Source of the DNA: UBA6168 sp965222975
Lineage (GTDB): Bacteria; Bacteroidota; Bacteroidia; Chitinophagales; Saprospiraceae
Length of the DNA stretch: 64,000 nt
Direction: 5' to 3'
Assembly: GCA_965222975.1 (NCBI GenBank)
Contig: CBDCVJ010000029.1
Location: 124,001-188,000, forward strand
Shown here: positions 20,601-29,576 of the stretch, piece after piece
Numbering within the stretch: position 1 is the stretch's first letter
How the letters are laid out: the number at the start of each line of letters is the position of its first letter
Made by a program: the position numbers and the translations under genes
Notes under the pieces: generated by a model
What the model was told of the DNA's origin: nothing
Databases searched by the model: none
What the model saw: only the letters and a program-made list of their open reading frames with translations

Positions 20601-23024
20601 GTCATCAACTATTTTGGGTGAAGCTCGCACAATATAATTGCCGGGCGTGAAATCGAGTGGTATGTTAACAGTTGGTACAGAATTATTTGACCAGACACTT
20701 GTTCCTGCCTCGTCGAACAGTTTCCAGTTGCAAATGACAGGGGCTTGTGTTTGGCCGTTTTTGGCAAAAAATTGCCCGTCCTCGTATTGACAAAATTGAA
20801 TATCGCCTTCGGCAAAAAAGTCCGGCAGGATGTTTACCAACAGTGTGTCCCTTCCCTCGCAGCCGAGGAAGCAGTTCTCAAAAAAGACTGACACATATTG
20901 CGGGTTTGGCAGACCAGCATCCCAGGTCACCGTGATGCGATTGGTGCCCTGCCCCTCTTCCAATGTACCTCCCTGACTTACTTTCCATTCAATATTCGCC
21001 CCAATGAAATCAGGTATAGAATACTCGGCCACTGCGCCGTCGCAGACCTTTTCGGGGCCAACGATCTGGGCGTTTTCGCTCATAATGGCAATGGGCATCA
21101 CGTTCGGCGTGTTGCAGATATTGAGGCCGCCGCAGCCATCCGTTTGCAGGGAAACAGAACCCTCCGGCCCGGTCAGCCACTCCACGGTGATGGAGGTGTC
21201 GTTGGACCCGCCCCCGCCGATGATGTTGCCGTTGCCGCTTATTTCCCAAACATAACTACTGCACTGCGTGTCCGTGGAATAAGTGACCGTTTCGCCCTCG
21301 CACACGCTGCCGAGGCAGTCAATGGTCGGCACTTCGGCGGGCTGCACCACGACGGTGACCGAGGCGGTGTCGGCGCAGAAGCAATCGTTGCGGGCGATGA
21401 GCGATGCGGTGAACGTGCCGGGCAGTTGATAGACATGGCTGGGGGCTTCTTCGGTGGAATTTTTTCCATCACCAAACTGCCAGATGTAATTGGTGGCGTC
21501 GGTGCTGCCGTTTTCAAAGAAGACGGCTTGGCCTTGGCATATTTCGATGGCGCCCGAAGTGGAGGGGGGAGGGATGGTTGAAAAATCCGCTTTTGGTTCT
21601 TCGAGGATTTGGACGCATTGGGTGGCGGGGGTGTAGCAGGTGGGTGGCGGTGGGCAGGAAAGATCAATGGTTTCGACGACTGAACACCCTGCAGAATTGG
21701 TGATGGTGACGGTGTATTGTTCTGCACAAACATTCGTCAAACCTGAACCGGTAGTCCCATCGCTCCATAAATATGTCACAAAAGGCGTACTGGAAAATGT
21801 CTTCCATGATATCCACCCATCACACAAATCACATTCAGTTGGTACATTGTAAACCCCTAAATATGGATATACAAAACAATTTGAACTCAAGTTGTTAACT
21901 ACTTCAAAGCTGCATGTTTGGGATATTCCATCTGTATTGGTGACAGTAACATAATAAGTTCCAAGTTCTGGCACGTCGAAATCCATCCTATTGTTAAACT
22001 GGACATTGGGTGCATAATTGGTGTCCATTGAAAAACCGTTGGGTCCATCAATGTGAATATTGTAACCGCTGCCAAAAAGCTGAATAAAACCTCCATATAC
22101 TGGAGGGACTACATCTGATTGCCCACAATATAAAGGGAAATCAGGTTCTGAAATTCCTTCTACATTAGCTATTATTTTCCCATCTCCCGGATCACCCCAA
22201 GCAACGGTTACAGTAGTACCATTTTGAGTAAAACCTTCTGCACCTATCACGTCCCAAGCCACGGGAGTTGTGGCGGGCAGGTCTTCTATTTCATAAAGCA
22301 CTTGGGAATTGGTACATACCTTTTGGCAATCTCCGATGCTATCGGGTGGGCAAACGAAAGGGGAAGGGGAGGAGATGACCGGGGTTGTTGCTGATCCGCC
22401 ACAAGCAAAAACCAATGAAAAATTTTCCAATACGCCTTGGTCTTGGTTGCACACATCATTGATAGTAAGTGTCCAAGTGCCATTCACCGGAGCTCCGGGT
22501 TGGTTAAAGTCGTTGAGGTCGCAATTTGGGGCTTGGGATGCCCCAGAAATGGGATCGTAAACCCCACAGGGTGCAGTCCAGTTACCCGACACGCAACAAT
22601 TACCGAGAGAGCAAGGACAACTGTTGCAAAGATAATTTGTACCATTGGTGAGAGGGTTGTTGGTTCCTCTTACAATACAAACTTCTACGTTCTTTGCTTC
22701 ATATCCACACCCACCATAATTGTTATCCCCATCTGCCATAATAAGAAAGTTGGTGCTATTCGGGGAGGTGAGCGATACGGACAGGTCGCCAATCCAAGTA
22801 TGCTTTATGGTAAAACAAACGGATAAAAGCGGACATTCTGATAAGTCATTCGTTCCGCCTGAGCTTATTAGCAATGAAGTGGATATGCTGTCATTGTCAG
22901 GTATGGGCAGTGGGCAATTTCCTGCTGACACGCAATCGCAGGGTTGCGCTTGAATTTTATGGGTAAATGAAGAATGGCAGAAAAGCAAAAAGAACAAAAA
23001 AAAGTTGATACAGACTTTTTGCAT
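17619..23024 (-). CDS. N-terminal part of the giant multi-PKD T9SS adhesin (frame ends at a frameshift)
   Basis: The preferred start at 23024 (MQKVCINFFLFFLLF) makes a clean signal peptide; an upstream Met at 23057 adds 11 polar residues. About 1800 residues remain in this frame. After the signal comes a proprotein-convertase P-like domain (about residues 25-215: SECPLLSVCFTIKHTWIGDL, GAPVNGTWTLTINDVCNQDQ). More than ten PKD and Ig-like domains follow (YIWQFGDG, LNWNFDDP, WSWDFGDP, LTWDFGDPGSG). The frame ends inside an SdrD-B-like domain (ISGEVYFDVNENGIVDAGD) with a TGA at 17619. The next domain half continues in the overlapping frame of 15452-17638. Together they would form a surface protein of about 2,520 residues. 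The frameshift may be a real lesion or a single-base assembly error. Confidence 0.88.
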   Translation of the reverse strand: MQKVCINFFLFFLLFCHSSFTHKIQAQPCDCVSAGNCPLPIPDNDSISTSLLISSGGTNDLSECPLLSVCFTIKHTWIGDLSVSLTSPNSTNFLIMADGDNNYGGCGYEAKNVEVCIVRGTNNPLTNGTNYLCNSCPCSLGNCCVSGNWTAPCGVYDPISGASQAPNCDLNDFNQPGAPVNGTWTLTINDVCNQDQGVLENFSLVFACGGSATTPVISSPSPFVCPPDSIGDCQKVCTNSQVLYEIEDLPATTPVAWDVIGAEGFTQNGTTVTVAWGDPGDGKIIANVEGISEPDFPLYCGQSDVVPPVYGGFIQLFGSGYNIHIDGPNGFSMDTNYAPNVQFNNRMDFDVPELGTYYVTVTNTDGISQTCSFEVVNNLSSNCFVYPYLGVYNVPTECDLCDGWISWKTFSSTPFVTYLWSDGTTGSGLTNVCAEQYTVTITNSAGCSVVETIDLSCPPPPTCYTPATQCVQILEEPKADFSTIPPPSTSGAIEICQGQAVFFENGSTDATNYIWQFGDGKNSTEEAPSHVYQLPGTFTASLIARNDCFCADTASVTVVVQPAEVPTIDCLGSVCEGETVTYSTDTQCSSYVWEISGNGNIIGGGGSNDTSITVEWLTGPEGSVSLQTDGCGGLNICNTPNVMPIAIMSENAQIVGPEKVCDGAVAEYSIPDFIGANIEWKVSQGGTLEEGQGTNRITVTWDAGLPNPQYVSVFFENCFLGCEGRDTLLVNILPDFFAEGDIQFCQYEDGQFFAKNGQTQAPVICNWKLFDEAGTSVWSNNSVPTVNIPLDFTPGNYIVRASPKIVDDYCNDFYEIPIRIFGIPPAVGGITGAKQICPGNSYSYAATGLGQTGIEWSVQDGGNTFNLTGNPINVTWGNAAPRSMTVTQTSTDGLFCTSDPSSLTVEELTPATINGPTEACVETSLNFTATNSQHPSYQWAVTPEDAGTITTGQGTQNVSVLWHASGLATLHLATCGVPDSLVINILPKPTPQVDGAAVCPGVTVQVTTTASFSSYEWKNADGNTVSTLPDPTLGTGHYEVLVTDENSCVGNGIFEIKQHPQPQFLLDIPYTPGICTGTSLPIYATTLANGLDFQWTFNGSPVGTNSPSHQAELVGNYIVVATDPNGCTASRSIYLPGCEENGGVCDFTNCIDTLGSGGVPNPPSGGNPCVPAGALSFDISPTADCPAHNFVNTSVNFVPGSLNWNFDDPSSGSANTSTSDNPQHIFSVPGFFLVRLTGQVQSTTSGEACNYFFQKEDTILAVANFDASSACPGLPVQFTDRTESLPFATLTGWSWDFGDPSSGTANSSNLQNPSHTYSATGTYTVTLTVTVDGSCQTVFSKNINVFAPPTPNFIPPSASCENVPMAFTTIGTSNATSLTWDFGDPGSGAANESGLASISHQFSGNGVYEVTLSASNVYGCTAEISDSVSVLPNNLSGQIALSQPSPICAGDTIVLTATANEPANILWSDGATDSILTVTTSGIYEVTFVNPIGCSSTSPPITIDVVGSPNAAVEAVVYNDNDQVGAIYQNSFTACEGDDVNLQVVGQPDYTYQWENGSSATELTFSDNTNNGLDRGEYTFTVTVTDGTTGCTSVAGINVEVFPTPSLQIASDPAGIICESTPVTLSVLSPQSGVSYTWATGETGNSISALGSGRYYAVAVNGAGCTARSNEIEIQNAPGKNNVPLGCLTRCLPTEICLPELPEVTSYQWYLNGQPVPAPMGTQPNPSFTQSGDYQLEMTDMDGCTSLSGILSLDLYEGYGQISGEVYFDVNENGIVDAGDTTVSNVNIFLQDKPRYGDRIS

Positions 23025-23206
23025 GGCTGACGGAGTGGACTTGAAGCGTGTGGGCATGTTGTCTAATTTAAACAGTAAAAAACAATGGCTTTATGGCAGT
23101 AGCGCAAGTTAATACAAAAATTACACCTTATGGTTATGGTGATAACTTTTTCGCTTTAGGTAAAAAAACAATACAATAAGCGGTCTCTATTGCTCCGATA
23201 TAAAAC

Positions 23207-23239
23207 AGTGCTTCCAGAACTTCAAGTTCTGGAAGCACT
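23207..23239 (-). terminator. 15-bp perfect hairpin after the TlpA-like gene
   Basis: AGTGCTTCCAGAACT pairs exactly with AGTTCTGGAAGCACT around a 3-base loop, 39 bases downstream of the TlpA-like stop on the minus strand. It is followed there by GTTTTA. The call as terminator is inference because the T-run is short. Confidence 0.65.
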
Positions 23240-23277
23240 ATAGGACTTGGATGTTTCAGATATAGTATGCAGTCAAA

Positions 23278-24309
23278 TCACTCCAATAAAGATTCGATAA
23301 TTTTTTCATAATCGAACCCTTCCTTTGCCATGATCGCATTAAATCTGATATTACCTTCTTTATCCACGACATAATATTTTGGGATGCCCATTGCATTATA
23401 AAGTCGCACTATTTCGCCTTCCTTTTTTTTGCCGTCGCATATATTAATCCAATCAAGGAGTTCGTCCCTCACATATTTTTTCCATTTGTCTAAATCAATA
23501 TCTAAAGAAATTCCGATGATTTGAAAATCACCTCGGTCTTTATATTTTTCATTTAATTCTTTTACATGGGGCAGTCCAGCGATGCAGGGTTTGCACCAAG
23601 TGGCCCAAAAATCAATTAATACTACCTTGCCTTTTAAATCCGATAATTTTATTTTACTCCCTTTTAAATCTATGGCTTCAAAATCAGGAGCAGGCATGCC
23701 GATTTTTAACGAATCAATTTCATATAAAAATGTTTTGGCTTTTATTAAAAGGTTGGAATCAGCATAGGTGGATATGCTTTTAAATTTCAAAAACCAATTT
23801 TTAGATGCTTCAATATCTGGCTCATAATAATTCCACTCACCAAGGTCGGCATAAAGGACGGCAAGGCATTTTGGGTTGGAAATTTTTGTAGTCAATTTTT
23901 CCATATTTTGCAAAAGCCCCTTATTGTCTTTTTGATCCCAAAAAGTCCTTTGGAATTGATTGAAGGGGATGGCCCACATTTCCTCCCGTTCCAGGTCTTC
24001 TCCTAAAAATTGTTTTCTGATAAAATCGTGATCGTTATTTTTCCACCACGTGGAATAAGCAAAAAACAGGGCGGTTTGCCCAGTAGTTTCATTGGAGTGT
24101 GCCTTGTAATATCCATACAATTCAAGAGCGTGTTTATTCCTCAAGACCTTTGCTTCTTCCGACCCGTTGCCCTTGTAGTTTTTTAATTCATTCAATATAG
24201 TAAAAATACGTTTTTCGAAGACAGTATCAGAGGGAGTGTATTCACCTTGTTGTGCTGCTGCCTTGTTTATCAATAACAAAGCAAAAAGAAAGAAATAAAT
24301 GTATTTCAT
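23278..24309 (-). CDS. TlpA/ResA-like thioredoxin-fold protein
   Basis: 343 residues with a signal peptide (YIYFFLFALLLINKAAA). About 190 residues of helical N-terminal domain precede a TlpA-type thioredoxin domain starting at GMPAPDFEAIDLKG. The redox motif is WCKPC (W238, C239, C242), followed by the cis-Pro region GIPKYYVVDKEGNI. Expected role: periplasmic thiol-disulfide reductase of the kind common in Bacteroidota. Its ATG overlaps the TGA of the upstream beta-propeller gene (ATGA), so the two are translationally coupled. The neighbour's Cys-containing modules are a plausible substrate, but that is speculation. Confidence 0.9.
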   Translation of the reverse strand: MKYIYFFLFALLLINKAAAQQGEYTPSDTVFEKRIFTILNELKNYKGNGSEEAKVLRNKHALELYGYYKAHSNETTGQTALFFAYSTWWKNNDHDFIRKQFLGEDLEREEMWAIPFNQFQRTFWDQKDNKGLLQNMEKLTTKISNPKCLAVLYADLGEWNYYEPDIEASKNWFLKFKSISTYADSNLLIKAKTFLYEIDSLKIGMPAPDFEAIDLKGSKIKLSDLKGKVVLIDFWATWCKPCIAGLPHVKELNEKYKDRGDFQIIGISLDIDLDKWKKYVRDELLDWINICDGKKKEGEIVRLYNAMGIPKYYVVDKEGNIRFNAIMAKEGFDYEKIIESLLE

Positions 24310-27179
24310 ATCTTGACAAAGGTTTTTGCAAAAATTGCTTTTTCTGTTTTAAAAATAATTTGATGAAGACCGTTTGTCAAAGATGCGGAATTTATTTTTA
24401 ATTGGTGTTTTCCTTTTTGAAAAAAGGTATTCTCATAAACAGTTGTCATTTTTATTCCCAATAAATCAACAATATTTATTTCCATTGCCATCGCATTCGG
24501 CAAATCAAATTCGATATAAAAATCACTACTTGTAGGATTTGGATAAGTATTTAAATCTATTTCTTTTTTAAAGAAATTCTTTACTGAGGTTAAAACAGAA
24601 ATATTAGTTGTGATGATACTATCACACCCATCCACAGAAATTAAATTTTCAATAATAACCGTATCAGAAAAAATTTGCCTACCCTGAAAAATATCACCGA
24701 CTAATAATTCCAAATTATTTTCCGTTTTATAATTTGGCAAAAAAGACAGGTCGATATGGACAATGCTGTCGCAGTTATTTACAGCAGCTTTTGGAAAAAC
24801 TTCCATCCCTATGGGGTTGGCCTCATCGTAAATCATTCCGTTGATGGTGATGCTCTCGCCCTCGCACAAGGAAGTTGTCAGATCAAAATTGCCTGCGGGA
24901 AGGATGTCCAAAAATAGGGTGACAATACTGTCACAGCCGTTGAGTGTTTGGAAGGTTTGCTCATATTGGCCCGATGAATTATAAAATTCTCCATTCCATT
25001 CGTATGACCATCCTTCACAAGTGGAAGCTGTGAACTGGCTTTCAAAAAATTGAACCACCGAAATTTGGTTCACGGTCCAATGAAAAACATTTCCCCCGTC
25101 GACCCAACTGCTCAACACCGTATCGGCTGTGATGGGAATGCCATCTACTATGTCGCCCTGACAGACTGGCGTTTGCAGGACAACGGTATCTTTTGGGTAA
25201 AGTGAAAAAAGTAAGTTTTCCACCACTGAATCGGCCACCCATAATTGGCCGGCAGTAAGGGAAAACAATTTGTATTCTGCAAAAATCAGGTTGGAGGCGG
25301 GTACTCCCGGCGGCAATCCAATAGAGGTGTAGGAGGCGCCATCGTCGCCAGTGAGCAATATTTCAGCTTCGACGTAGTTGGACGGGTCGAATCGCCGATG
25401 ACGGAGTTGTAAAATGTCATTTTTAAAATTGTAATAATTGAATTTGTCCTTGTCCGGCTCAATGGGACGAGGCGGCAAACCTGACTGCTCCCATGAATCT
25501 CCCTTATCCATGCTTTGCCAGATAACGGCCTCGTTTTCCTGCGACAGGGCGAGCAAAGTTCCGTCGGTCTTGATAGAAATGCTCTGGAACTCCATGCCGT
25601 TCAGCAGGGTGTCCCAGGTTGTTCCTTCGTCCTGCGATCGCACCAATTTATTTTCTGGATTGCTGACCCCCAACCAATTATCGCTAGTGGCTACAAAACT
25701 CATGAAGCCTTGGCCTATGGGTTTTTCTATCCATGTGGTGAAATGATCGTCACTGTAAAACAATCTCCAGTTGTTGTGTGTAGTGGCCACCAAATAAAGC
25801 CGATCACCAAAAGACTGGAAAACAAACCCAGTGAAATCCGACAGATCTGGCCCCATTGTTTCCCACATCAAGCCATCCACTGTGCGTAAAAGATATTTGC
25901 TCGATCCTGCTACAGCAAAAAAGAAATCGCCATGAACGGCCTTGTGGGTAATCTGCCTTTGAGGCGCAGGCTCCATGATTTCCAGATAGTTGGAGCTGCT
26001 TGGCAGTTCCCAATTGTAAAAATCATCAGATGTAAGCAAGGAGCCATCAAATGCATTGACCCGATATTTTCCTGCAAAATAGTGGAAGTTGGCAATGTAA
26101 TTTCCGCCAGTAGAAATGCCAAAGTGCCGTTGCCAGGTAGCATGTTCATCGAGGGAAATATACAGAAAGCCGCCTGCTGTCTGTGCAACTGAGATACCAT
26201 CTAAAGCAAAAAATTCATGGAAAAAAGATCGGGTGTTGGGCAATGATGAAAAATCCCATATGGAAGTCCAATCGGTCAATACATTGTTTTCAGCTCGGAG
26301 AACTGCATCGTCAGTGATTTTGAAAATGCCATTTGGGTGGCTGGTCAATTCTTCTTCATGCAGATCAGGTACTGCCTCCCAATTAAAACTACCATCGGAG
26401 GAGCGCAAAACATGACCTGATTCGTACTGGACATGTAGAAAGCCATTTTTATAAAAAGCAGTTGCCAGTTTAGACGCCCCTTGCCCGAGGTTGGGGATGT
26501 CCCAATTGAATGAAGGCATGCCATTGGTCAATCCCCGAAAAGTAGTGCCCTTTTTTACACCCCAAATGGTATCATTGGAAACGGCCACTGCATCAAAATA
26601 TAAGCCAGAGGATACACTTTCCTCCCAGTTTTCGCCATAGTCTTCCGACCAGATCCAGATGCCATCCGTATCACCCCAAGTAGAATAAGTAAGGTAAAAA
26701 AAGAAGGTCGAATCGTTTTTCACAAGCAAGTGCCGAAAGTCATAGTTTTCTGAAGTAAACAAACTCCCAAAGCCCTGTTTCGTCAATTTGTTGGTGAAAT
26801 TTTCCCCGCCATCTCTCGAAACATGCAAGGAGTAGGAATGGTAACTGGTTTGAGTACCGTTCGAGGGGTTCGGTACCACCCAATACTGATAGGTGACAGC
26901 AACCACTACACTGTCGCTGGCCACTAATGCGACGACGTTTCTTGTGAATTTTTTCTCCCATGTTTGCCCATTATCATCTGACCTCCATATTCCATTGGCA
27001 GTTGCGGCAAACAATCGGTTTTCCTGTTTGGCTATGTGAGTAACCTTGGCAGGCAAATTTGTCCTGTCCTCAAATTCAAGGGCAATTGTATCTTTTGGTG
27101 CATATTGGGCATGTAAGGGGTAAAAGAAAGAAGCAAACAATATGGTGAAATAGAGGAAGGTATATTTCATGGTGTTCAT
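24306..27179 (-). CDS. T9SS type A protein with BNR/sialidase-like beta-propeller
   Basis: 957 residues. MNTMKYTFLYFTILFASF gives a signal peptide ending near HAQYAP; M4 is an alternative start. About 650 residues carry repeated Asp-box-like strands (GIWRSDDNGQTWEKKF, LHVSRDGGENF, WIWSEDYGENWEESV, LVRSQDEGTTWDTL, IWQSMDKGDSWEQS), the signature of BNR-type propellers. Three Cys modules with NGCDSIVTL-like ends follow, related to those of the two large adhesins. A type A sorting domain closes it (NTYPNPTSSDFYIEF...TNGLHQIIFKTE). Secreted or surface-attached; ligand unknown. First gene of a two-gene operon with the TlpA-like gene, overlapping by 4 bp. Confidence 0.88.
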   Translation of the reverse strand: MNTMKYTFLYFTILFASFFYPLHAQYAPKDTIALEFEDRTNLPAKVTHIAKQENRLFAATANGIWRSDDNGQTWEKKFTRNVVALVASDSVVVAVTYQYWVVPNPSNGTQTSYHSYSLHVSRDGGENFTNKLTKQGFGSLFTSENYDFRHLLVKNDSTFFFYLTYSTWGDTDGIWIWSEDYGENWEESVSSGLYFDAVAVSNDTIWGVKKGTTFRGLTNGMPSFNWDIPNLGQGASKLATAFYKNGFLHVQYESGHVLRSSDGSFNWEAVPDLHEEELTSHPNGIFKITDDAVLRAENNVLTDWTSIWDFSSLPNTRSFFHEFFALDGISVAQTAGGFLYISLDEHATWQRHFGISTGGNYIANFHYFAGKYRVNAFDGSLLTSDDFYNWELPSSSNYLEIMEPAPQRQITHKAVHGDFFFAVAGSSKYLLRTVDGLMWETMGPDLSDFTGFVFQSFGDRLYLVATTHNNWRLFYSDDHFTTWIEKPIGQGFMSFVATSDNWLGVSNPENKLVRSQDEGTTWDTLLNGMEFQSISIKTDGTLLALSQENEAVIWQSMDKGDSWEQSGLPPRPIEPDKDKFNYYNFKNDILQLRHRRFDPSNYVEAEILLTGDDGASYTSIGLPPGVPASNLIFAEYKLFSLTAGQLWVADSVVENLLFSLYPKDTVVLQTPVCQGDIVDGIPITADTVLSSWVDGGNVFHWTVNQISVVQFFESQFTASTCEGWSYEWNGEFYNSSGQYEQTFQTLNGCDSIVTLFLDILPAGNFDLTTSLCEGESITINGMIYDEANPIGMEVFPKAAVNNCDSIVHIDLSFLPNYKTENNLELLVGDIFQGRQIFSDTVIIENLISVDGCDSIITTNISVLTSVKNFFKKEIDLNTYPNPTSSDFYIEFDLPNAMAMEINIVDLLGIKMTTVYENTFFQKGKHQLKINSASLTNGLHQIIFKTEKAIFAKTFVKI

Positions 27180-27608
27180 TGTTAGATTTTAACATTTTGC
27201 TCCAAGCAAAGGTCTTCTAATAGAGAGATAAAATCAGTATCAATTTTTCCAATTTCTCAAAAATAAAGAATTGCCTAAATCATGGAATGAGTCTCTATAA
27301 TTGGACCTACAGAGATATTTTCTCAAATAAGTAATTGTATGTGAGTTGTCTTAGCATTTTATGTGCGTATCTATTTAGTGCTTCCAAACCACTCAATTTG
27401 CTTGCCTTCTGCCATCATAGCTTTGTAATTTCGGAGAAATGACAAAGGTGTTTGGTTCTTTGACAATTTTTGTGGAGCAGGAAAAAACAAGAAGAGGGGG
27501 AGGTAAAATAAAAAATTTTCAATTTTTTATTTTACCTCCCCCTCTGTCAGTGTTTTAGAAGCGCTAGCGCTAAATGGATACTAAAGTGCTAACACAACTG
27601 AAAATTAT
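27180..27608. other. 429-bp spacer with hairpin and 12-bp palindrome
   Basis: No gene seen. It contains the 25-bp perfect hairpin at 27493-27545 and the palindrome AGCGCTAGCGCT at about 27560-27571. The 300 bases before 27179 should hold the promoter of the propeller-thioredoxin operon. Confidence 0.6.
27493..27545. repeat. long perfect hairpin, 25-bp stem (possible terminator of the epimerase gene)
   Basis: Arms 27493-27517 and 27521-27545 are exact complements around a TTC loop, with outer AGAGGGGGAGG and an A/T core. It lies 64 bases after the aldose epimerase stop. On that strand it is followed by TCTTGTTTTTTCC, so termination is plausible. Confidence 0.85.
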
Positions 27609-28793
27609 TTACCGTACTGAGAACCGGTAGATCGTCGTAGAGCGATAAGTCTCTCCCGGATTCAACAAAGTAGAAGGAAAGTTTGGTTGGTTGGGCGAGT
27701 CGGGGTAGTGCTGGGTTTCGAGGCAGAAGCCAGTTCGTTTTTGGTAGGCAATTCCACCTTTGCCAATCAAAGTACCATCAAGGAAATTGCCCGTGTAAAA
27801 TTGAATGCCCGGCTCAGAGGTTAATACTTCCAGCACTCGTCCAGAGGTTGGGTCGTATGCAGTAGCTGCGAGTTGAAGATTTTGGTTGTTTTGTCCCTTG
27901 TTCAGTACCCAGCAGTGGTCGTAGCCACCGCCGTAATTGATCTGTTGGTTCTCCACCTCAATATCCCGTCCAATGGCCTTGGTAGTTCGGAAATCGAGTG
28001 GGCTATCATTTAAAGAAGCAATTTCACCAGTTGGGATGAGGGTTTCATCTACAGGGGTGTAGTGGTTCGCATTAATCTGTAGCTCATGCTCAAGGATGGT
28101 GTTGTTGGGGATGCCGGTTAAATTGAAATAGGCATGGTTGGTCAGGTTGACATGTGTAGGTTTGTCCGTTTTGGCAGAATAGGATATGTGGAGTTCATTG
28201 TCGTTGTTCAGCGTGTAATCAACCTGTATATGCAATTCGCCTGGATAGCCTTCCTCTCCGTCGAGGCTGAACCTATTCAATCCAAGTGTCATGGTGGTTC
28301 TGCCTTCTTTTATCTCTGCTTGCCAGAGGTGCTTGTCAAAACCTTGCAGGCCACCATGAAGGTGATTAGGGCCATTATTGGTAGCCAATTCATATTTTTT
28401 TCCATCAATCGAAAATGTCCCTTTGGCAATACGGTTGCCGTACCTCCCGACGATGGCACCGAAATAGGGGTGTTCTTGTAAATACCCACTGAGTGAATCA
28501 AATCCCAAAGTCACATCGGCTAATTTCCCTTCCCTGTCAGGTACTTTAAGGTGGGTGATGATGCCGCCATAATTGGTGATTTTGACTTCCATGCCATTTC
28601 GGTTTCGGAGAGTAAAAAGGTAAGCCAGTTGCCCATCTGGCAATTTTCCAAACAGGTCTTGTCTTGCGGTCACCTCGGGTAGTTCTTTGTTTTTCATGTT
28701 TAAATGAGATTTATGTTGGTCGCTGTTGGTGCAGCCAAGAAAGGCGAAAAAATAAATCATTGCACCAACAAAAAATAAGTTGTGTTTTTTCAT
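27609..28793 (-). CDS. galM: aldose 1-epimerase (mutarotase), lipoprotein form
   Basis: The preferred start at 28793 (MKKHNLFFVGAMIYFFAFLGC) gives 394 residues with a lipobox Cys near residue 21. An upstream Met at 28811 adds six residues. The rest matches GalM: VGRYGNRIAKGTFSIDGK, NHLHGGLQGFDKHLW (first catalytic-region His), HVNLTNHAYFNLTG (catalytic His), GGYDHCWVLN, and SEPGIQFYTGNFLDG (catalytic Glu). It interconverts alpha and beta anomers of galactose or other aldoses. The lipoprotein signal places it at the outer membrane or periplasm, as in many Bacteroidota sugar-use systems. No other sugar gene lies beside it. A long hairpin follows it. Confidence 0.93.
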   Translation of the reverse strand: MKKHNLFFVGAMIYFFAFLGCTNSDQHKSHLNMKNKELPEVTARQDLFGKLPDGQLAYLFTLRNRNGMEVKITNYGGIITHLKVPDREGKLADVTLGFDSLSGYLQEHPYFGAIVGRYGNRIAKGTFSIDGKKYELATNNGPNHLHGGLQGFDKHLWQAEIKEGRTTMTLGLNRFSLDGEEGYPGELHIQVDYTLNNDNELHISYSAKTDKPTHVNLTNHAYFNLTGIPNNTILEHELQINANHYTPVDETLIPTGEIASLNDSPLDFRTTKAIGRDIEVENQQINYGGGYDHCWVLNKGQNNQNLQLAATAYDPTSGRVLEVLTSEPGIQFYTGNFLDGTLIGKGGIAYQKRTGFCLETQHYPDSPNQPNFPSTLLNPGETYRSTTIYRFSVR

Positions 28794-28997
28794 AGCTCCA
28801 AAATTTATCACACCGCAAAATAGAGAAACAACCGTTATTAAGTGTTCAGCAAGTCGGTTATTTTAATCTTATCTCTTATGTCCCATTTCTCACCTCTTAA
28901 CACTCCTTTTTATTTTTTAACACGCTATTAAGTTCCCATCCATTTCCCTTGCCGTCCTAAAGGTGTGAATTTTATTTTTTTACTAAAACCTTCACTT

Positions 28998-29435
28998 ATG
29001 AAAAAGCTGAAATTATTGTTGTCCCTGATTATTCTTGTTTTTGCAACGACCGCCAGTTTTTCACAACAGACTGAGAAGTCGAAAACCGATAGGATATCAG
29101 GTGAATTACCAAGTAAACAAGCTTATAGGGGAAAACCCAAAGCGGTAAAGCAAATGCAAGATGAAAGGAATATAGGACAGGGCAGGTCTAAGTGGGCGAA
29201 GGAAAAAAAGGACAAGAAAAATGCTGTCAAAAATAAAAGGAAATCAAGGAAGGGGAAGATGAAAAAAGACCGAAAATTCAAAAAAGGTGAGGTTAAAGGA
29301 AGGCACGGTAAAGTAAAAAATCAACAACCTGCTGAAATACGTAGCATGCCAAAAAATGAAGATAGAGTGATGCGCTCGGAAAAAAAGAAAGGCGAAGTGG
29401 TCACAAAAAAACAACGCTCCAGAAAAAGTCTTTAA
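28998..29435 (+). CDS. small secreted lysine-rich protein
   Basis: The start at 28998 (MKKLKLLLSLIILVFATTASF) gives 145 residues with a clear signal peptide; a frame open to 28965 adds leader residues. The mature part is extremely basic and low-complexity (KWAKEKKDKKNAVKNKRKSR, KMKKDRKFKKGEVKGRHGKV) with almost no hydrophobic residues. No domain recognised. It could bind nucleic acid, polyanionic matrix or cell-wall polymers outside the cytoplasm, but nothing here tests that. It is monocistronic, divergent from the epimerase, and followed by its own terminator. Confidence 0.65.
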   Translation: MKKLKLLLSLIILVFATTASFSQQTEKSKTDRISGELPSKQAYRGKPKAVKQMQDERNIGQGRSKWAKEKKDKKNAVKNKRKSRKGKMKKDRKFKKGEVKGRHGKVKNQQPAEIRSMPKNEDRVMRSEKKKGEVVTKKQRSRKSL

Positions 29436-29510
29436 CCCAAGCATAAGAACAGGAACGTGCGACTGACTATTAACAAAGATTAAAAGTCGGGTGATTTTTA
29501 ACACTCATAG

Positions 29511-29538
29511 AGGGTGGCTTTCGAGTCGCCCTTTTTTT
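29511..29538 (+). terminator. rho-independent terminator of the lysine-rich protein gene
   Basis: AGGGTGGC pairs with GTCGCCCT (two G-T wobbles) around TTTCGA and is followed by seven T. Confidence 0.75.
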
Positions 29539-29576
29539 GTTTAAATAAAATTAAATAACCATAAAGCCATTCATTT

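Noticed and set aside
27560..27571. Palindrome AGCGCTAGCGCT as a LacI-type operator
   Set aside because: It lies after the epimerase gene rather than before a start codon, and no regulator gene is nearby; it is too short to decide.
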